Part shown: piece after piece, positions 54,452-63,685 of the stretch
Numbering within the stretch: the first letter of the stretch is position 1
How the letters are laid out: each line of letters begins with the position of its first letter
DNA from: an uncultured bacterium
Lineage (GTDB): Bacteria; Cyanobacteriota; Vampirovibrionia; Gastranaerophilales; Gastranaerophilaceae
DNA: 64,000 bases
Direction of reading: 5' to 3'
Assembly: GCA_958366705.1 (NCBI GenBank)
Contig: CATXCB010000001.1
Location: 124,001-188,000 of the forward strand
The notes under the pieces: generated by a model
Database searches by the model: none
The model's input: only the letters and a program-made list of their open reading frames with translations
What the model was told of the DNA's origin: nothing
Made by a program: the position numbers and the translations under genes

Positions 54452-54741
54452 TGTCTCAGTATTATGTATATATTCTTTTTAATAAACGAAATGGTACTTT
54501 GTATGTAGGAATTACTTCAAATTTAATTAAAAGAATATATGAGCATAAAAACAAGTTAGCTGATGGGTTTACTAAAAAATATAATGTCGATAAACTGGGT
54601 TATTATGAAATTTATGAGGATATAAAGAACGCAATAGATAGGGAAAAGAAATTAAAAAATACTTCAAGAAAGAAAAAACTTGATTTAATAGAAATAAATA
54701 ATCCGAATTGGAATGATTTATACTATGATATAATAAATTAA
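54451..54741 (+). CDS. Small GIY-YIG endonuclease-domain protein
   Basis: A 96-residue single-domain protein: YYVYILFNKRNGTLYVGITS (GIY-YIG core), Arg in LIKRIYEHK, and Glu-containing helix DIKNAIDREKKLK. Such YhbQ-like genes occur in multiple copies in many bacterial genomes. It starts at the stop codon of rfaE2 (TAATG) and is directly followed by a palindromic repeat. No host operon role is implied. Confidence 0.85.
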   Translation: MSQYYVYILFNKRNGTLYVGITSNLIKRIYEHKNKLADGFTKKYNVDKLGYYEIYEDIKNAIDREKKLKNTSRKKKLDLIEINNPNWNDLYYDIIN

Positions 54742-54786
54742 AAGCTGGATTCTTTCGGACTAAAGTCCTCAGAATGACAAAGCTGG
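54741..54786. repeat. Palindromic repeat bounded by AAAGCTGG direct repeats
   Basis: An imperfect palindrome (54749-54775: outer ATTCT/AGAAT, inner GGACT/AGTCC) lies between two AAAGCTGG copies (54741-54748, 54779-54786). It begins at the GIY-YIG stop codon and resembles dispersed extragenic palindromes seen next to small nuclease genes. Confidence 0.65.
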
Positions 54787-54877
54787 TATTAGAGTAATAT
54801 AGGTGTTATTTAAGAGTATTCTAGAAGAAAAGCTTAACGCAATATAAAGCAAAATAATATATAATAAGGAGATAAAA

Positions 54878-55975
54878 ATGAGATCATTTACAGTAGATGA
54901 AATTACACAAATTGTAGGCGGTATGCTAACAAAAGTGGCAAGCCCAAGTATTACACAAATTGCACCACCTTTGTTGTGTGATGAAAATACTTTAGCGTTA
55001 GCACTAGGAGAAGAAGAAATTGCAAATCTAGCTAAATCTAAAGCAAAAGCTGCATTAGTTCCACTAGGTGTACAAATTGATGGTTTCACTACTATTGAGG
55101 TTGAAAGACCAAGACTTGCTATGATGAAATTATTGAATTTATTCTATGTTCCTCCTGTAGTGAATAAGGATATTCACCCATCAGCAGTTGTTGATCCTTC
55201 AGCAAAATTAGGTCAAAATGTTTGTATTGGACCAAATGTAGTGGTTTCTCCAAATGCTGTTATCGGGGATAATACTAAGATTTTAGCTAATTCATACGTT
55301 GGAAGTAATGTAAAAATTGGTAATAATTGTTTCTTCCACCCTGGTGTAAATATTGGTGATAGAGTTCAAATCGGTAACGATGTAATTTTACAGCACGGTG
55401 TATCTTTAGGTGCTGATGGTTTCAGTTTTGTTACTGAAAATCCTAACAATATTGAAAATGCAAGAAAAGAGGGTGAAATTAAAGAAGGCGATGTTGAACA
55501 AGTAATCTTTAAAATCCCATCAATTGGCTCTGTTGTAATTGGTAATAATGTTGAAATCGGTGCAAATACTGCTATTGACAGAGGTACAATTGAAAATACT
55601 GTCATCGGTGATAATACAAAAATTGATGACCTTGTTATGATTGGACATAACTGCCGTATTGGAAAAGGCTGTTTAATCGTATCTCAAGTTGGTATTGCAG
55701 GCAGTTGTGTAATTGGCGATAGAGTTGTTATAGCCGGTCAAGCCGGTTTGGCGGATCATATTGAAATAGGTTCTGATACTATTATTACAGCTAAAGCAGG
55801 TGTTACAAAATCATTCCCGGCAAAATCAATTATTGTTGGAATTCCGGCTGTTCCTAGAAAAGATTTTATTAAGCAGTTGAAAACTATGAAAGATGCGCAG
55901 GAAATATTTGCGAAATTCAGAAAGTTTGAACCGATTTTAAAATCATTCGAAGAAGCACATCAAGAGGTTGAATAG
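54878..55975 (+). CDS. lpxD: UDP-3-O-acyl-glucosamine N-acyltransferase LpxD
   Basis: LpxD adds the second acyl chain in lipid A synthesis. N-terminal uridine-binding domain (1-100), then a long left-handed beta helix ([37 protein letters not shown]) with the catalytic His in MIGHNCRIG, and a C-terminal helix. The 365 residues are slightly long. It begins a three-gene cluster with lpxC (8-bp gap) and fabZ (10-bp gap), the usual bacterial order. Confidence 0.93.
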   Translation: MRSFTVDEITQIVGGMLTKVASPSITQIAPPLLCDENTLALALGEEEIANLAKSKAKAALVPLGVQIDGFTTIEVERPRLAMMKLLNLFYVPPVVNKDIHPSAVVDPSAKLGQNVCIGPNVVVSPNAVIGDNTKILANSYVGSNVKIGNNCFFHPGVNIGDRVQIGNDVILQHGVSLGADGFSFVTENPNNIENARKEGEIKEGDVEQVIFKIPSIGSVVIGNNVEIGANTAIDRGTIENTVIGDNTKIDDLVMIGHNCRIGKGCLIVSQVGIAGSCVIGDRVVIAGQAGLADHIEIGSDTIITAKAGVTKSFPAKSIIVGIPAVPRKDFIKQLKTMKDAQEIFAKFRKFEPILKSFEEAHQEVE

Positions 55976-55983
55976 GCACTAGA

Positions 55984-56802
55984 ATGGTTACATTAAAAAA
56001 AGAAATAAAAATATCCGGCAATGGTTTAATGAAAAATAAACCGTGTGAAGTTACGTTATTCCCATCTAATTCAGGTCAGATAAGATATTTTGTAAAGGAT
56101 AAAGATTCATTTACTGCAAATGTTGATAATGTAGTGTCTACTGATCACTGTGTTGTTATGGGTACTAAAAAAGCCAGAGCAATGCTTACAGAACATTTAT
56201 CTGCGGCTTTAGCATTTTGTCACATAGATTCTGTAGATATTTGTATGACAGAAGAGGAAGTCCCGATTCTTGATGGTAGTTCTAAGGGCTGGGTTGATGC
56301 TATAAAATCAGTTGGTACGGATAAATCATTTTTCTCAAAAGAAAAATATTATACAGTTTCCGAACCTGTTTACTATTTAAATGGTAAAACAAGTCTTGTA
56401 ATTTTGCCTAGTGACAATCTGTTTATTTCATATGCAGTTAACTATGACCATCCGGATTGTACAAGACGTTTTGTTAATTACAATCCTAAAAATAAGGATG
56501 AAATTATAGAAGCTAGAACATTTGGTTTTTATAGAGATTTGAAAAAATATCAAATGCTTGGTTTTGCACAGGGGGTAACTGAAGAAAATACGGTCGGATT
56601 CACTGATGATGGCGGTTATACTACTGAATTGCGTTCTGAAAATGAGCAAATCAAACATAAAATCCTGGATTTGGTTGGCGATTTATATTTGACAGGAGTT
56701 AATCCTTTGAATATGCGCTGCCAGATTCTTGCAAAAGAAGCCGGACATGCTGTTCATGTAAAAGTAGCAAAAATGTTAAAAGATAAATTGATAAAAATAT
56801 AA
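55984..56802 (+). CDS. lpxC: UDP-3-O-acyl-GlcNAc deacetylase LpxC
   Basis: LpxC catalyses the committed zinc-dependent deacetylation of lipid A synthesis. Zinc ligands: His in MLTEHLSAAL, His and Asp in IKHKILDLVGDLYLTG; catalytic His in EAGHAVHVK. ARTFGFYRD and LDGSS blocks are present. The 272-residue length is at the short end of the family. Its product is a drug target and shows that the organism makes lipid A. Confidence 0.95.
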   Translation: MVTLKKEIKISGNGLMKNKPCEVTLFPSNSGQIRYFVKDKDSFTANVDNVVSTDHCVVMGTKKARAMLTEHLSAALAFCHIDSVDICMTEEEVPILDGSSKGWVDAIKSVGTDKSFFSKEKYYTVSEPVYYLNGKTSLVILPSDNLFISYAVNYDHPDCTRRFVNYNPKNKDEIIEARTFGFYRDLKKYQMLGFAQGVTEENTVGFTDDGGYTTELRSENEQIKHKILDLVGDLYLTGVNPLNMRCQILAKEAGHAVHVKVAKMLKDKLIKI

Positions 56803-56812
56803 GGAGATAAAA

Positions 56813-57262
56813 ATGTCAGAAGAAACAAAAGAAGTTTTAAGTTTTGATACTCTGCAAATTATGGAAATGATACCGCACAGATATCCGTTTCTACTTGTAG
56901 ATAGAATTACGGAATGCGTATCGGGAAAATATGCTAAAGGGTATAAAAATTTAACTATGAATGAAGCATTTTTCCAAGGACACTTCCCTGGAAATCCTAT
57001 TATGCCGGGAGTATTACAGCTTGAAGCTATGGCTCAATGCTCTGCTCCTATTTTGATGACAATGCCTGAATTTGCTGGTAAATTGACATTATATGCAGGA
57101 GTTGATGGCGTTAGATTCAAAAACATTGTTCGTCCTGGTGATAGATTTGAAATGGAAGTTGAACTTACAAAAGTTAAAGGTCCTATCTGTAAGGCTCATG
57201 GCGTTGGTAAGGTTGACGGTAAGGTTTGTGTTGAAGCGGATATGACTTTTGCTTTGAAATAA
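56813..57262 (+). CDS. fabZ: 3-hydroxyacyl-ACP dehydratase FabZ
   Basis: FabZ dehydrates 3-hydroxyacyl-ACP in fatty acid elongation. HRYPFLLVDRI and the active-site stretch GHFPGNPIMPGVL followed by LEAMAQ are diagnostic. Length 149 is standard. The usual next gene lpxA is absent; a terminator follows at 57289. Confidence 0.95.
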   Translation: MSEETKEVLSFDTLQIMEMIPHRYPFLLVDRITECVSGKYAKGYKNLTMNEAFFQGHFPGNPIMPGVLQLEAMAQCSAPILMTMPEFAGKLTLYAGVDGVRFKNIVRPGDRFEMEVELTKVKGPICKAHGVGKVDGKVCVEADMTFALK

Positions 57263-57288
57263 ACGAAATTTTTTAATTAAAAATAAGA

Positions 57289-57317
57289 AAGAAGAGAGAA
57301 ATTACTCTCTTCTTTTT
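57289..57317 (+). terminator. Terminator after fabZ
   Basis: AAGAAGAGAG (57289-57298) pairs with CTCTCTTCTT (57305-57314), followed by Ts. Confidence 0.8.
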
Positions 57318-57384
57318 GTTAATAAATGTAACAAAATATCCGCCAACTGAAATTATGTATTTTGTATATACTTTATATATATGT

Positions 57385-57521
57385 AAACATTAGATAAACA
57401 CGAGAGATATTAAGAGAACAAGAGAAAATTTTAATTCCGTTTAAATAATAAAGAGAGACGATTAATTCCTATTCCTAATTCCTAGAAAAGTTTTTTAACC
57501 CGCAATGGCGGGTATTTTTTT
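57385..57521 (+). ncRNA. Candidate small RNA
   Basis: Between fabZ and the minus-strand ATPase gene lie about 135 nt without an ORF, ending in a strong terminator (ACCCGC/GCGGGT plus eight Ts at 57498-57521). An AT-rich promoter-like stretch precedes it near 57345-57385. No Rfam family is recognised; a short internal repeat (TAATTCCTA twice) is present. Confidence 0.35.
57498..57521 (+). terminator. Intrinsic terminator, orphan
   Basis: ACCCGC (57498-57503) and GCGGGT (57508-57513) with loop AATG, followed by TTTTTTTT. No protein gene precedes it on this strand after the fabZ terminator. Confidence 0.75.
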
Positions 57522-57548
57522 TGTTCTGTCCTCACCAAACAGGGAAAT

Positions 57549-57628
57549 ATGCCACCAACTGTTTAATCTCAATACAAGTATTCAGTTCCGCAGGGGTGCT
57601 GCGTATGTAGGTATGCTATCAACTGTTT
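57549..57628. repeat. Intergenic direct repeats
   Basis: TATGCYAYCAACTGTTTA occurs twice (about 57549-57566 and 57612-57629), and GTTCCGCAGGGGTGCTGCG with TATGTAG (57585-57610) matches the repeat at 36711. No gene is seen on the plus strand here. Confidence 0.5.
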
Positions 57629-57630
57629 AT

Positions 57631-59013
57631 TTAGCCAAGGTATTTTTGAAGTGTTTCCCGATTAAATACTTCTACACTGTCTTTTGAATGAATAAATATC
57701 ATGCATGTTATTATTGTTTTTAGAGTATCAAAATCGGAAAATGCCATTTTGTTGCGCAAATCTTCCATGTTATTTGCAAGAAATTCCATAATAACAGTTT
57801 TATCATTGTATACAAGGCTTGAAAAATAATCAAAAGATTCTTTAGATTTGATACCCTCTAAATAAATAATATCAGGAGATTGAAATTCAATGAATCTGGC
57901 TGCTTTGTCCATATTGAAACCTACGTTCTCGTTAAATTCGCACTGATTAATTCCATCAAGCTCGTATTTGGAAATACTTTCCAGTGTCATAATATTTTTT
58001 GATTTTGATTTTGCAGCTTCAAGCAAAAGCGAATATATTACGTGTGTTTTTCCGCTCAAAGATGAACCGCAGACCATAATAATTCCGGGTTTTTCCAGAG
58101 CTTGTTTTATTTCTGACAGCTCTTGTTTAGAGGAAATTATTTTATTTAAATCTTTTGGCGGTTTGTAAATTTTTAAGAAAATTCTTTCGCCCATAATTGT
58201 TGGAAATGTTGAAACACTTGCGATTACAATAATATTATCAACTTTAAAGCATAATTTCCCTAGCTGTGGAACTTCTGAAACTGATGGGTCAAGTTCAGAA
58301 AGTGTTTTTAATTTTGCAACAAAAGATGAAACTAATACTGTAGGAATGATTCCTTTATTTAAAAGCTCGGTTTGTTTTTTAAAGTTAACCCCAAGCCCGT
58401 CATCTTCACCTTGAAAAGTTACTTCATGTATCCCTTCCAAAATTGCCTGTTTAAGTATGGCTCTAATTATTTTTTGGATATGGTTGTCGCTTAAATCTTC
58501 TTTATGTAATTCATCCTGCCAATCATAACCAGTATTAGATTCAGTAGAAATATTGCCAACTGTGACATCAATTTTGTAAAATTCATCAATTTTTTTGAGA
58601 ATACTTTCTTCGGATGATAGTACCGGATCAATTTCGCATTCTGCAGTTTCCATGATTCTATCAATTGCAAATAAGTCTCTTGGATCTGCCATTGCTACAG
58701 TTAATGTATTTTCAATTTTGAACAAAGGAATAATTTTGTATCTTCGGGCATCTGAATAATTTATGTATTTTAAGCACTTAGGATCCAGCTGGTAGTCTTC
58801 AAGGTTGACGTACGGGGTGTGCAGCTTTGATTCCAAAAATTTAATTAATTTTTCTTCTGATAAGAAGCCAGAATTTATCAGAGCCTGACCTATGTTTATA
58901 TTTTGAGCATTAGCAATTTCTTCGGCTTGTTCAACAACTTCGTATTGAACCAATCCTTCTCTTACAAGGTCATATTTTAAAGTTTCAAGTGTTTTGTTTG
59001 TTATAATATTCAT
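57631..59013 (-). CDS. Degenerate PilB/GspE-like ATPase
   Basis: Residues 15-145 match the GspE N-terminal (MshEN) domain (IGQALINSGFLSEEKLIKFL, RRYKIIPLF, TVAMADPRDLFAID). Residues 180-440 follow the secretion-ATPase fold with a Walker A (VCGSSLSGKTH, 315-324). The Walker B region DIIYLEGIKS replaces the usual GEIRD, and the tetracysteine zinc motif and Asp-box Glu are missing. It may be a non-hydrolysing or regulatory paralogue of a pilus/secretion motor. A receiver-only protein gene sits 1 bp upstream. Confidence 0.75.
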   Translation of the reverse strand: MNIITNKTLETLKYDLVREGLVQYEVVEQAEEIANAQNINIGQALINSGFLSEEKLIKFLESKLHTPYVNLEDYQLDPKCLKYINYSDARRYKIIPLFKIENTLTVAMADPRDLFAIDRIMETAECEIDPVLSSEESILKKIDEFYKIDVTVGNISTESNTGYDWQDELHKEDLSDNHIQKIIRAILKQAILEGIHEVTFQGEDDGLGVNFKKQTELLNKGIIPTVLVSSFVAKLKTLSELDPSVSEVPQLGKLCFKVDNIIVIASVSTFPTIMGERIFLKIYKPPKDLNKIISSKQELSEIKQALEKPGIIMVCGSSLSGKTHVIYSLLLEAAKSKSKNIMTLESISKYELDGINQCEFNENVGFNMDKAARFIEFQSPDIIYLEGIKSKESFDYFSSLVYNDKTVIMEFLANNMEDLRNKMAFSDFDTLKTIITCMIFIHSKDSVEVFNRETLQKYLG

Positions 59014-59014
59014 T

Positions 59015-59386
59015 TTATTTTTCTGATTCCAAGTATTTTTGAACTGTTTTTACTACATCATCAAGGTCGAAAGGTTTTGTTATATATTCATCGGCTCCGG
59101 TTTCTTCTCCAATAAGTTTATCTTCTTCCTGTGAGCGTGCTGTAATCATTAAAATAGGGATATTTTTGTATTTGTTGTCAAATTTTAAAAGACGGCTGAT
59201 TTTGTATCCATTGATTCTTGGCATCATAACATCTAAAATAATTAAATCCGGCATAATATCTCTTGCTAATTTTAATCCATCTTCGCCGTTGTATGCGCAG
59301 TAACAAGTATAATTATAATTTTCAAGAACAAATTTTAAACTTTCAACAATATCTTGCTCATCATCTACTATAAGAATTTTTTTCAT
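59015..59386 (-). CDS. CheY-like single-domain response regulator
   Basis: A receiver domain with no output: acidic pair in IVDDEQDIV, phospho-Asp in LIILDVMMPRINGYK, Thr in ITARSQ and Lys in YITKPFDL. Length 123. It is transcribed directly before the PilB-like ATPase gene (1-bp gap), suggesting it controls that protein, as PilG/PilH control twitching motors elsewhere (inference). Confidence 0.92.
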   Translation of the reverse strand: MKKILIVDDEQDIVESLKFVLENYNYTCYCAYNGEDGLKLARDIMPDLIILDVMMPRINGYKISRLLKFDNKYKNIPILMITARSQEEDKLIGEETGADEYITKPFDLDDVVKTVQKYLESEK

Positions 59387-59485
59387 ATTCTCCCCTAATC
59401 CTTTAATAATCTTTATTACAGTATAACATATTTTTTAGCAGGCTTCTTTATTATTACAATATGTAAATGGTATAAATGCTTGCTT

Positions 59486-60085
59486 CTATTTAATTTCTTT
59501 AAAAAATTCGTTTGTTATCAGTTGAGAATATCTATCTTTCTCATTCGCAGAAATCAATATTTTATCATTACCTTGTTCATCTTTGACAACTGAAATTATG
59601 CCTGAAATTTCTCCAACAGGAAGCTTTTTCATTTTTGCAGTAAATTTCACATATGGAATCTCTTTTCCGTAGGATTTCATTGTTCCTTTTTCTGTTATTG
59701 CGAATTCTTCAATTGCTGCAGATTGATATTTAATTTTACTGATAGCTGTTTTTATTCGAGTTTCGGCATCAGGCGCTTTTATATCATCTGTTGATAGTAT
59801 TGTTTTTTTGCCGGAATCAACTACCACCATTTTTTGTCCTGAGGCTTTATGTTCTGCCAGAACTGCGTTGTAGCCTAAAACTCCTGCCGCTTTTTCTATT
59901 TCAAATTCTTTGTTTATTTTTGAGAAGTCTCCAATTTTTTGAGCGCGTTCCAGTACAACGTCTTTGCTCGGGTTTATGAAATTTTTGAATTGATATTTAA
60001 TCCAATTTTGACCGCCAAGTGCCATAAAACCTACAATTGCCAATGTTAAAAGAACTGCCCGTGTTACGTTTTTTAAACAACCCAT
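59486..60085 (-). CDS. Membrane-anchored hypothetical protein, 199 aa
   Basis: A signal anchor (about 8-25, VLLTLAIVGFMALGG) is followed by an extracytoplasmic alpha/beta domain without cysteines (VVVDSGKKTILSTDDI, GKEIPYVKFTAKMKKL). No family is recognised. It is divergent from mutS with a short 36-bp gap. Confidence 0.6.
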   Translation of the reverse strand: MGCLKNVTRAVLLTLAIVGFMALGGQNWIKYQFKNFINPSKDVVLERAQKIGDFSKINKEFEIEKAAGVLGYNAVLAEHKASGQKMVVVDSGKKTILSTDDIKAPDAETRIKTAISKIKYQSAAIEEFAITEKGTMKSYGKEIPYVKFTAKMKKLPVGEISGIISVVKDEQGNDKILISANEKDRYSQLITNEFFKEIK

Positions 60086-60121
60086 GTTGAAATCCTCTCA
60101 TTTTTATAAGAATATTATAAT

Positions 60122-62707
60122 ATGAGCAAGTCTGAAATCAATCACATAAACAGTTGGGAAGTTAAACTGGAAGATACAACTCCGGTCATGCAGCAGTATT
60201 TAAAGATAAAACAGGAAAATCCAGAAATTTTACTGTGGTATCGATTGGGAGATTTTTATGAAACATTTTTTGAAGATGCACTAATCATGTCCAAAGAGCT
60301 GGAATTAACATTAACTGGGCGTGATGCAGGTCCTAAGTTAGGTAGAATTCCGCTTGCAGGAATTCCTGCTAAGTCTGCAGATTCATATTTGGAAAAACTT
60401 GTTCAAAAGAATTTTAAAGTAGCAATTTGTGATCAATTAGAAGACCCTAAGTTTGCTAAAGGGCTTGTAAAACGTGGTGTTACAAGGGTAATTACTGCCG
60501 GTACATTGACAGAGAGTAATCTTTTAAACCAAAATTCTAACAATTATATTTGTGCAATTTATCAGGATGAAAAAAGTGAATTATTTGGTTTTTCATATAC
60601 GGATATTTCAACGGGAGAGTTTAAAGTTACTCAGGCTTCTTTAAATTTAATTATGGCAGAGCTTGCAAGATTAAATCCGTCTGAAATTGTTGCGCCAAGC
60701 CAAAAACAGGATATTAAACCTTTTCAGATTGTTCCGGATGAAGTGATAAATCTTCCTGATGAGATAACAAAAAGATATAACTGTTCAAAAATTCCTCCGT
60801 CTGTTTTTGAACCTGCTTTTGCTGAAAATAATTTAAAACAGGTTTTTAAAACTCAAAGTTTGGAAAGTTTCGGGTATTCAAAGTATAAAATAGGATTTAG
60901 AGCTGCAGGAGCTCTGGTAGCATATGTCTGGGAAACTTTAAAAGGCAATATGCCAAAGTTTGATAGGATTGAATCGTATGAGCTTTCCGAGTATATGATT
61001 TTAGATGCTTCAACGAGAAAAAATCTGGAGCTTGTTGAAACATTACGTGAAAAAAATAAATATGGTTCTTTGCTCTGGTCAATTGACAAAACTAAAACAA
61101 ATATGGGGGCAAGGCTTTTAAGAAATTGGATTTGTCAGCCGTTAAAAAGAGTTGATGATATATTGACCCGTCAAAATGCAGTAACAGAACTTGTAGAAAA
61201 AAGTGATATAAGATTTACTTTATCTGAATCTTTGGAAAAAATTTATGATATACAACGTCTTGCTACTCGTATGAGTAACGGCTCAGCCAGTCCTAAAGAT
61301 TTTGTAAGTTTAAAATTATCTCTGTCAATGCTGCCTCAAATACTTGATTGTACCCAGGAGCTTGATAATGATATGTTCTCATTAATTAGAGAATATCAAG
61401 ATGATATTGCTGATTATACTCAACTAATAGAAAACACGATTGTAGATAATCCACCTATTTTATTAAAAGAGGGCGGGATCATAAAAGAACGTGTCAGCGG
61501 GGAGCTTGATTATTTCAGAGATTTACTGACAGGCGGTGAAGAATGGCTTAAAAATTTTGAAGAAGAAGAAAAAGAACGTACAGGAATTAAAAATTTAAAA
61601 ATTGGTTATAACAAAGTCTTTGGTTATTTTATTGAAGTAACAAATTCAAATTTGAATATGGTTCCGCAAACTTATATAAGAAAGCAAACCCTAACCGGAG
61701 CCGAAAGATTTATTACAGATGAACTTAAAAAACATGAAGATGATGTTTTATCTGCAAAATTTAAGTCAACCGAGTTAGAATATAAATTATTTACTGATTT
61801 TAGAGAGTATTCTAAAGAATTTGTTTCAAAAATTCGCGAAATTGCTGATTGTATTGCAAAAGCTGATGTTATTACATCGCTGGCTGAAGTTGCTGTTGAA
61901 AATAATTATTGCAGACCTGTTATTGATGATTCAGATGATTTTATTGTTAAAAACGGCAGACACTCTGTACTTGAAAAAATATTGCCGCTAGGACAGTATG
62001 TTTCAAATAATTTAGAACTAAAATCAAAAGCCAGCGGTGGTGATTCTACGCAGTTTATGATTCTGACAGGGCCTAACATGGCTGGGAAATCTACTTATAT
62101 GAGGCAGAATGCTTTAATCGCAATTTTAGCTCAGATTGGTTCTTGGGTTCCTGCAGATTATGTAAAATTAGGTGTTGTAGATAAAGTCTTTACCAGAGTG
62201 GGTGCCAGTGATGATTTGACACTCGGACAATCAACATTTATGGTTGAGATGATTGAAACCTCTTATATTTTAAACACTGCAACTGATAGAAGTTTTATTT
62301 TGTTAGATGAAATTGGTCGTGGTACAAGTACTTATGATGGAGTTGCGATTGCCTGGTCTGTTGCAGAGTATATTGCTACAAAAATTGGAGCCAGATGTAT
62401 TTTTGCAACCCATTATCATGAGCTTAATGTTATGACTAAAACTTATCCGCAGATTAAGAATTATAGAATAACAATTGCGGAGAATAACGGTGAGATTGAA
62501 TTTTTAAGAAAAATTGTTCAGGGCGGAGCCAGCAAGAGTTATGGTATTCAGGTTGCTAAAATGGCAGGTTTGCCGTCTGCTGTTGTTAAGCGTTCTGAAG
62601 AATTAATGATAAAAATGCAAAAAGATTTTTCAAATAACCTTGCAACTCGAAAGAAAATAGTAAATAATGAAGATGGCGTTCCTCAATTATCATTGTTTGG
62701 AATGTAA
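60122..62707 (+). CDS. mutS: DNA mismatch repair protein MutS
   Basis: MutS recognises mismatches. N-terminal mismatch-binding FYE motif (LGDFYETFFEDA), core and clamp domains, Walker A TGPNMAGKSTYMRQ, Walker B LLDEIGRGTSTYDG, and the His switch ATHYHEL are all intact. At 861 residues it is a full-length MutS1. A short Lys-rich C-terminal tail is present. Assignment is secure. Confidence 0.97.
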   Translation: MSKSEINHINSWEVKLEDTTPVMQQYLKIKQENPEILLWYRLGDFYETFFEDALIMSKELELTLTGRDAGPKLGRIPLAGIPAKSADSYLEKLVQKNFKVAICDQLEDPKFAKGLVKRGVTRVITAGTLTESNLLNQNSNNYICAIYQDEKSELFGFSYTDISTGEFKVTQASLNLIMAELARLNPSEIVAPSQKQDIKPFQIVPDEVINLPDEITKRYNCSKIPPSVFEPAFAENNLKQVFKTQSLESFGYSKYKIGFRAAGALVAYVWETLKGNMPKFDRIESYELSEYMILDASTRKNLELVETLREKNKYGSLLWSIDKTKTNMGARLLRNWICQPLKRVDDILTRQNAVTELVEKSDIRFTLSESLEKIYDIQRLATRMSNGSASPKDFVSLKLSLSMLPQILDCTQELDNDMFSLIREYQDDIADYTQLIENTIVDNPPILLKEGGIIKERVSGELDYFRDLLTGGEEWLKNFEEEEKERTGIKNLKIGYNKVFGYFIEVTNSNLNMVPQTYIRKQTLTGAERFITDELKKHEDDVLSAKFKSTELEYKLFTDFREYSKEFVSKIREIADCIAKADVITSLAEVAVENNYCRPVIDDSDDFIVKNGRHSVLEKILPLGQYVSNNLELKSKASGGDSTQFMILTGPNMAGKSTYMRQNALIAILAQIGSWVPADYVKLGVVDKVFTRVGASDDLTLGQSTFMVEMIETSYILNTATDRSFILLDEIGRGTSTYDGVAIAWSVAEYIATKIGARCIFATHYHELNVMTKTYPQIKNYRITIAENNGEIEFLRKIVQGGASKSYGIQVAKMAGLPSAVVKRSEELMIKMQKDFSNNLATRKKIVNNEDGVPQLSLFGM

Positions 62708-62771
62708 CAAATTATTTAGTAGTAGCAAAAATATTTTTTTTAGTGTTTTATAAGTTGCAAGGAGTGTGTTT

Positions 62772-63287
62772 ATGATGAAAGTAGGATTCAACCCGGTTAG
62801 CTTCAAAGGAAATGAACAGTTGTTGTTAAATGGTGCTTCAGGGCAAAATATTGATAAAAAAACTTTTGAGAATTTTATCAATGATGACAAAACATTATTA
62901 GCGCCTGCTGTGAAAAATGATGTCAATAGCGAAAAAAAATCTTCGCTTAATGAAAGTGTAGCTGATGTTTGGAAATTCTTTTCTGTAGCAAATCAAATGG
63001 CTAATGCATCGTTAAAGGGTTTATTTTATGGAACTTTAACCGGTGTATCATTATTAACAGGTTCCTGGATATTTAAATCTTTACCAAAAGTTTTTTCTAA
63101 AGAAGGTCCTACTTTGTGGCAAACTTTGCGCCATCCTATCAATAGTATTAGTAAATCAGGTAAAGTTATAGCAGGTATTGGGTCTTCAGCAGTTCTTGCT
63201 TATCATCTGGTAAAAGGAAAGTTAGATGCGAATCAAAAAACTGCTGTAATTGACCATAAGTTAAAAGTCGGTCATAGAGATGTTTAA
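62772..63287 (+). CDS. Small protein with VSFKG motif and membrane segment, 171 aa
   Basis: The start ATG 62772 has AAGGAG seven bases upstream. The N terminus reads MMKVGFNPVSFKGNEQ, carrying VSFKG (9-13). A hydrophobic segment (about 75-95, LFYGTLTGVSLLTGSWIF) and another near 135-150 suggest membrane association. No domain is recognised. A 19-bp hairpin terminator follows. Confidence 0.6.
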   Translation: MMKVGFNPVSFKGNEQLLLNGASGQNIDKKTFENFINDDKTLLAPAVKNDVNSEKKSSLNESVADVWKFFSVANQMANASLKGLFYGTLTGVSLLTGSWIFKSLPKVFSKEGPTLWQTLRHPINSISKSGKVIAGIGSSAVLAYHLVKGKLDANQKTAVIDHKLKVGHRDV

Positions 63288-63302
63288 TAAAATGTTTGAA
63301 TA

Positions 63303-63342
63303 GACTAAAAAGGTGCAAGCCCTGGCTTGCACCTTTTTAGTC
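63303..63342. terminator. Perfect 19-bp bidirectional terminator
   Basis: 63303-63321 and 63324-63342 are exact complements (core AAAAAGGTGCAAGCC). The stop codon of the minus-strand XRE gene lies in the right arm. Confidence 0.9.
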
Positions 63343-63558
63343 ATCAATTTTAACAAGTTTTGTTAAATTTGTATCAAGGGCTGTAGCAAGTTTAATAAGT
63401 GTTTTTATTGTTATATTTTGTTTTCCGGATTCAACTTTTCCTATGTATTTTTCGTGTACGTCAATCATTTCCGCAAGTTGGAATTGTGTAAATCCTTTTC
63501 TCAATCTTTCGACTTTTATATTAAATGCTATTTTTTTGAGTATTTCTATTTCATCCAT
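63337..63558 (-). CDS. Small XRE-family transcriptional regulator
   Basis: A 73-residue HTH_3 protein (VERLRKGFTQFQLAEMIDVHEKYIGKVESG), paralogous to the one at 34607. It is divergent from a prepilin gene that has a consensus promoter, so it may regulate it (inference). No ligand domain is present. Confidence 0.85.
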   Translation of the reverse strand: MDEIEILKKIAFNIKVERLRKGFTQFQLAEMIDVHEKYIGKVESGKQNITIKTLIKLATALDTNLTKLVKIDD

Positions 63559-63625
63559 ATATATATTATGACTACTTATATTGAGTTTATAACATTATAT
63601 AAATATCTAAATGTAGTATTATATA

Positions 63626-63654
63626 TTGACATTGGTATAATGATAGTTTATAAT
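63626..63654 (+). promoter_or_regulatory. Perfect consensus promoter of the prepilin gene
   Basis: TTGACA (63626-63631), 17 bp, TATAAT (63649-63654). The start codon is at 63686 with TGGAG as RBS. Confidence 0.8.
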
Positions 63655-63685
63655 ATAAAATATATTATTTTTTATGGAGTTTGTA

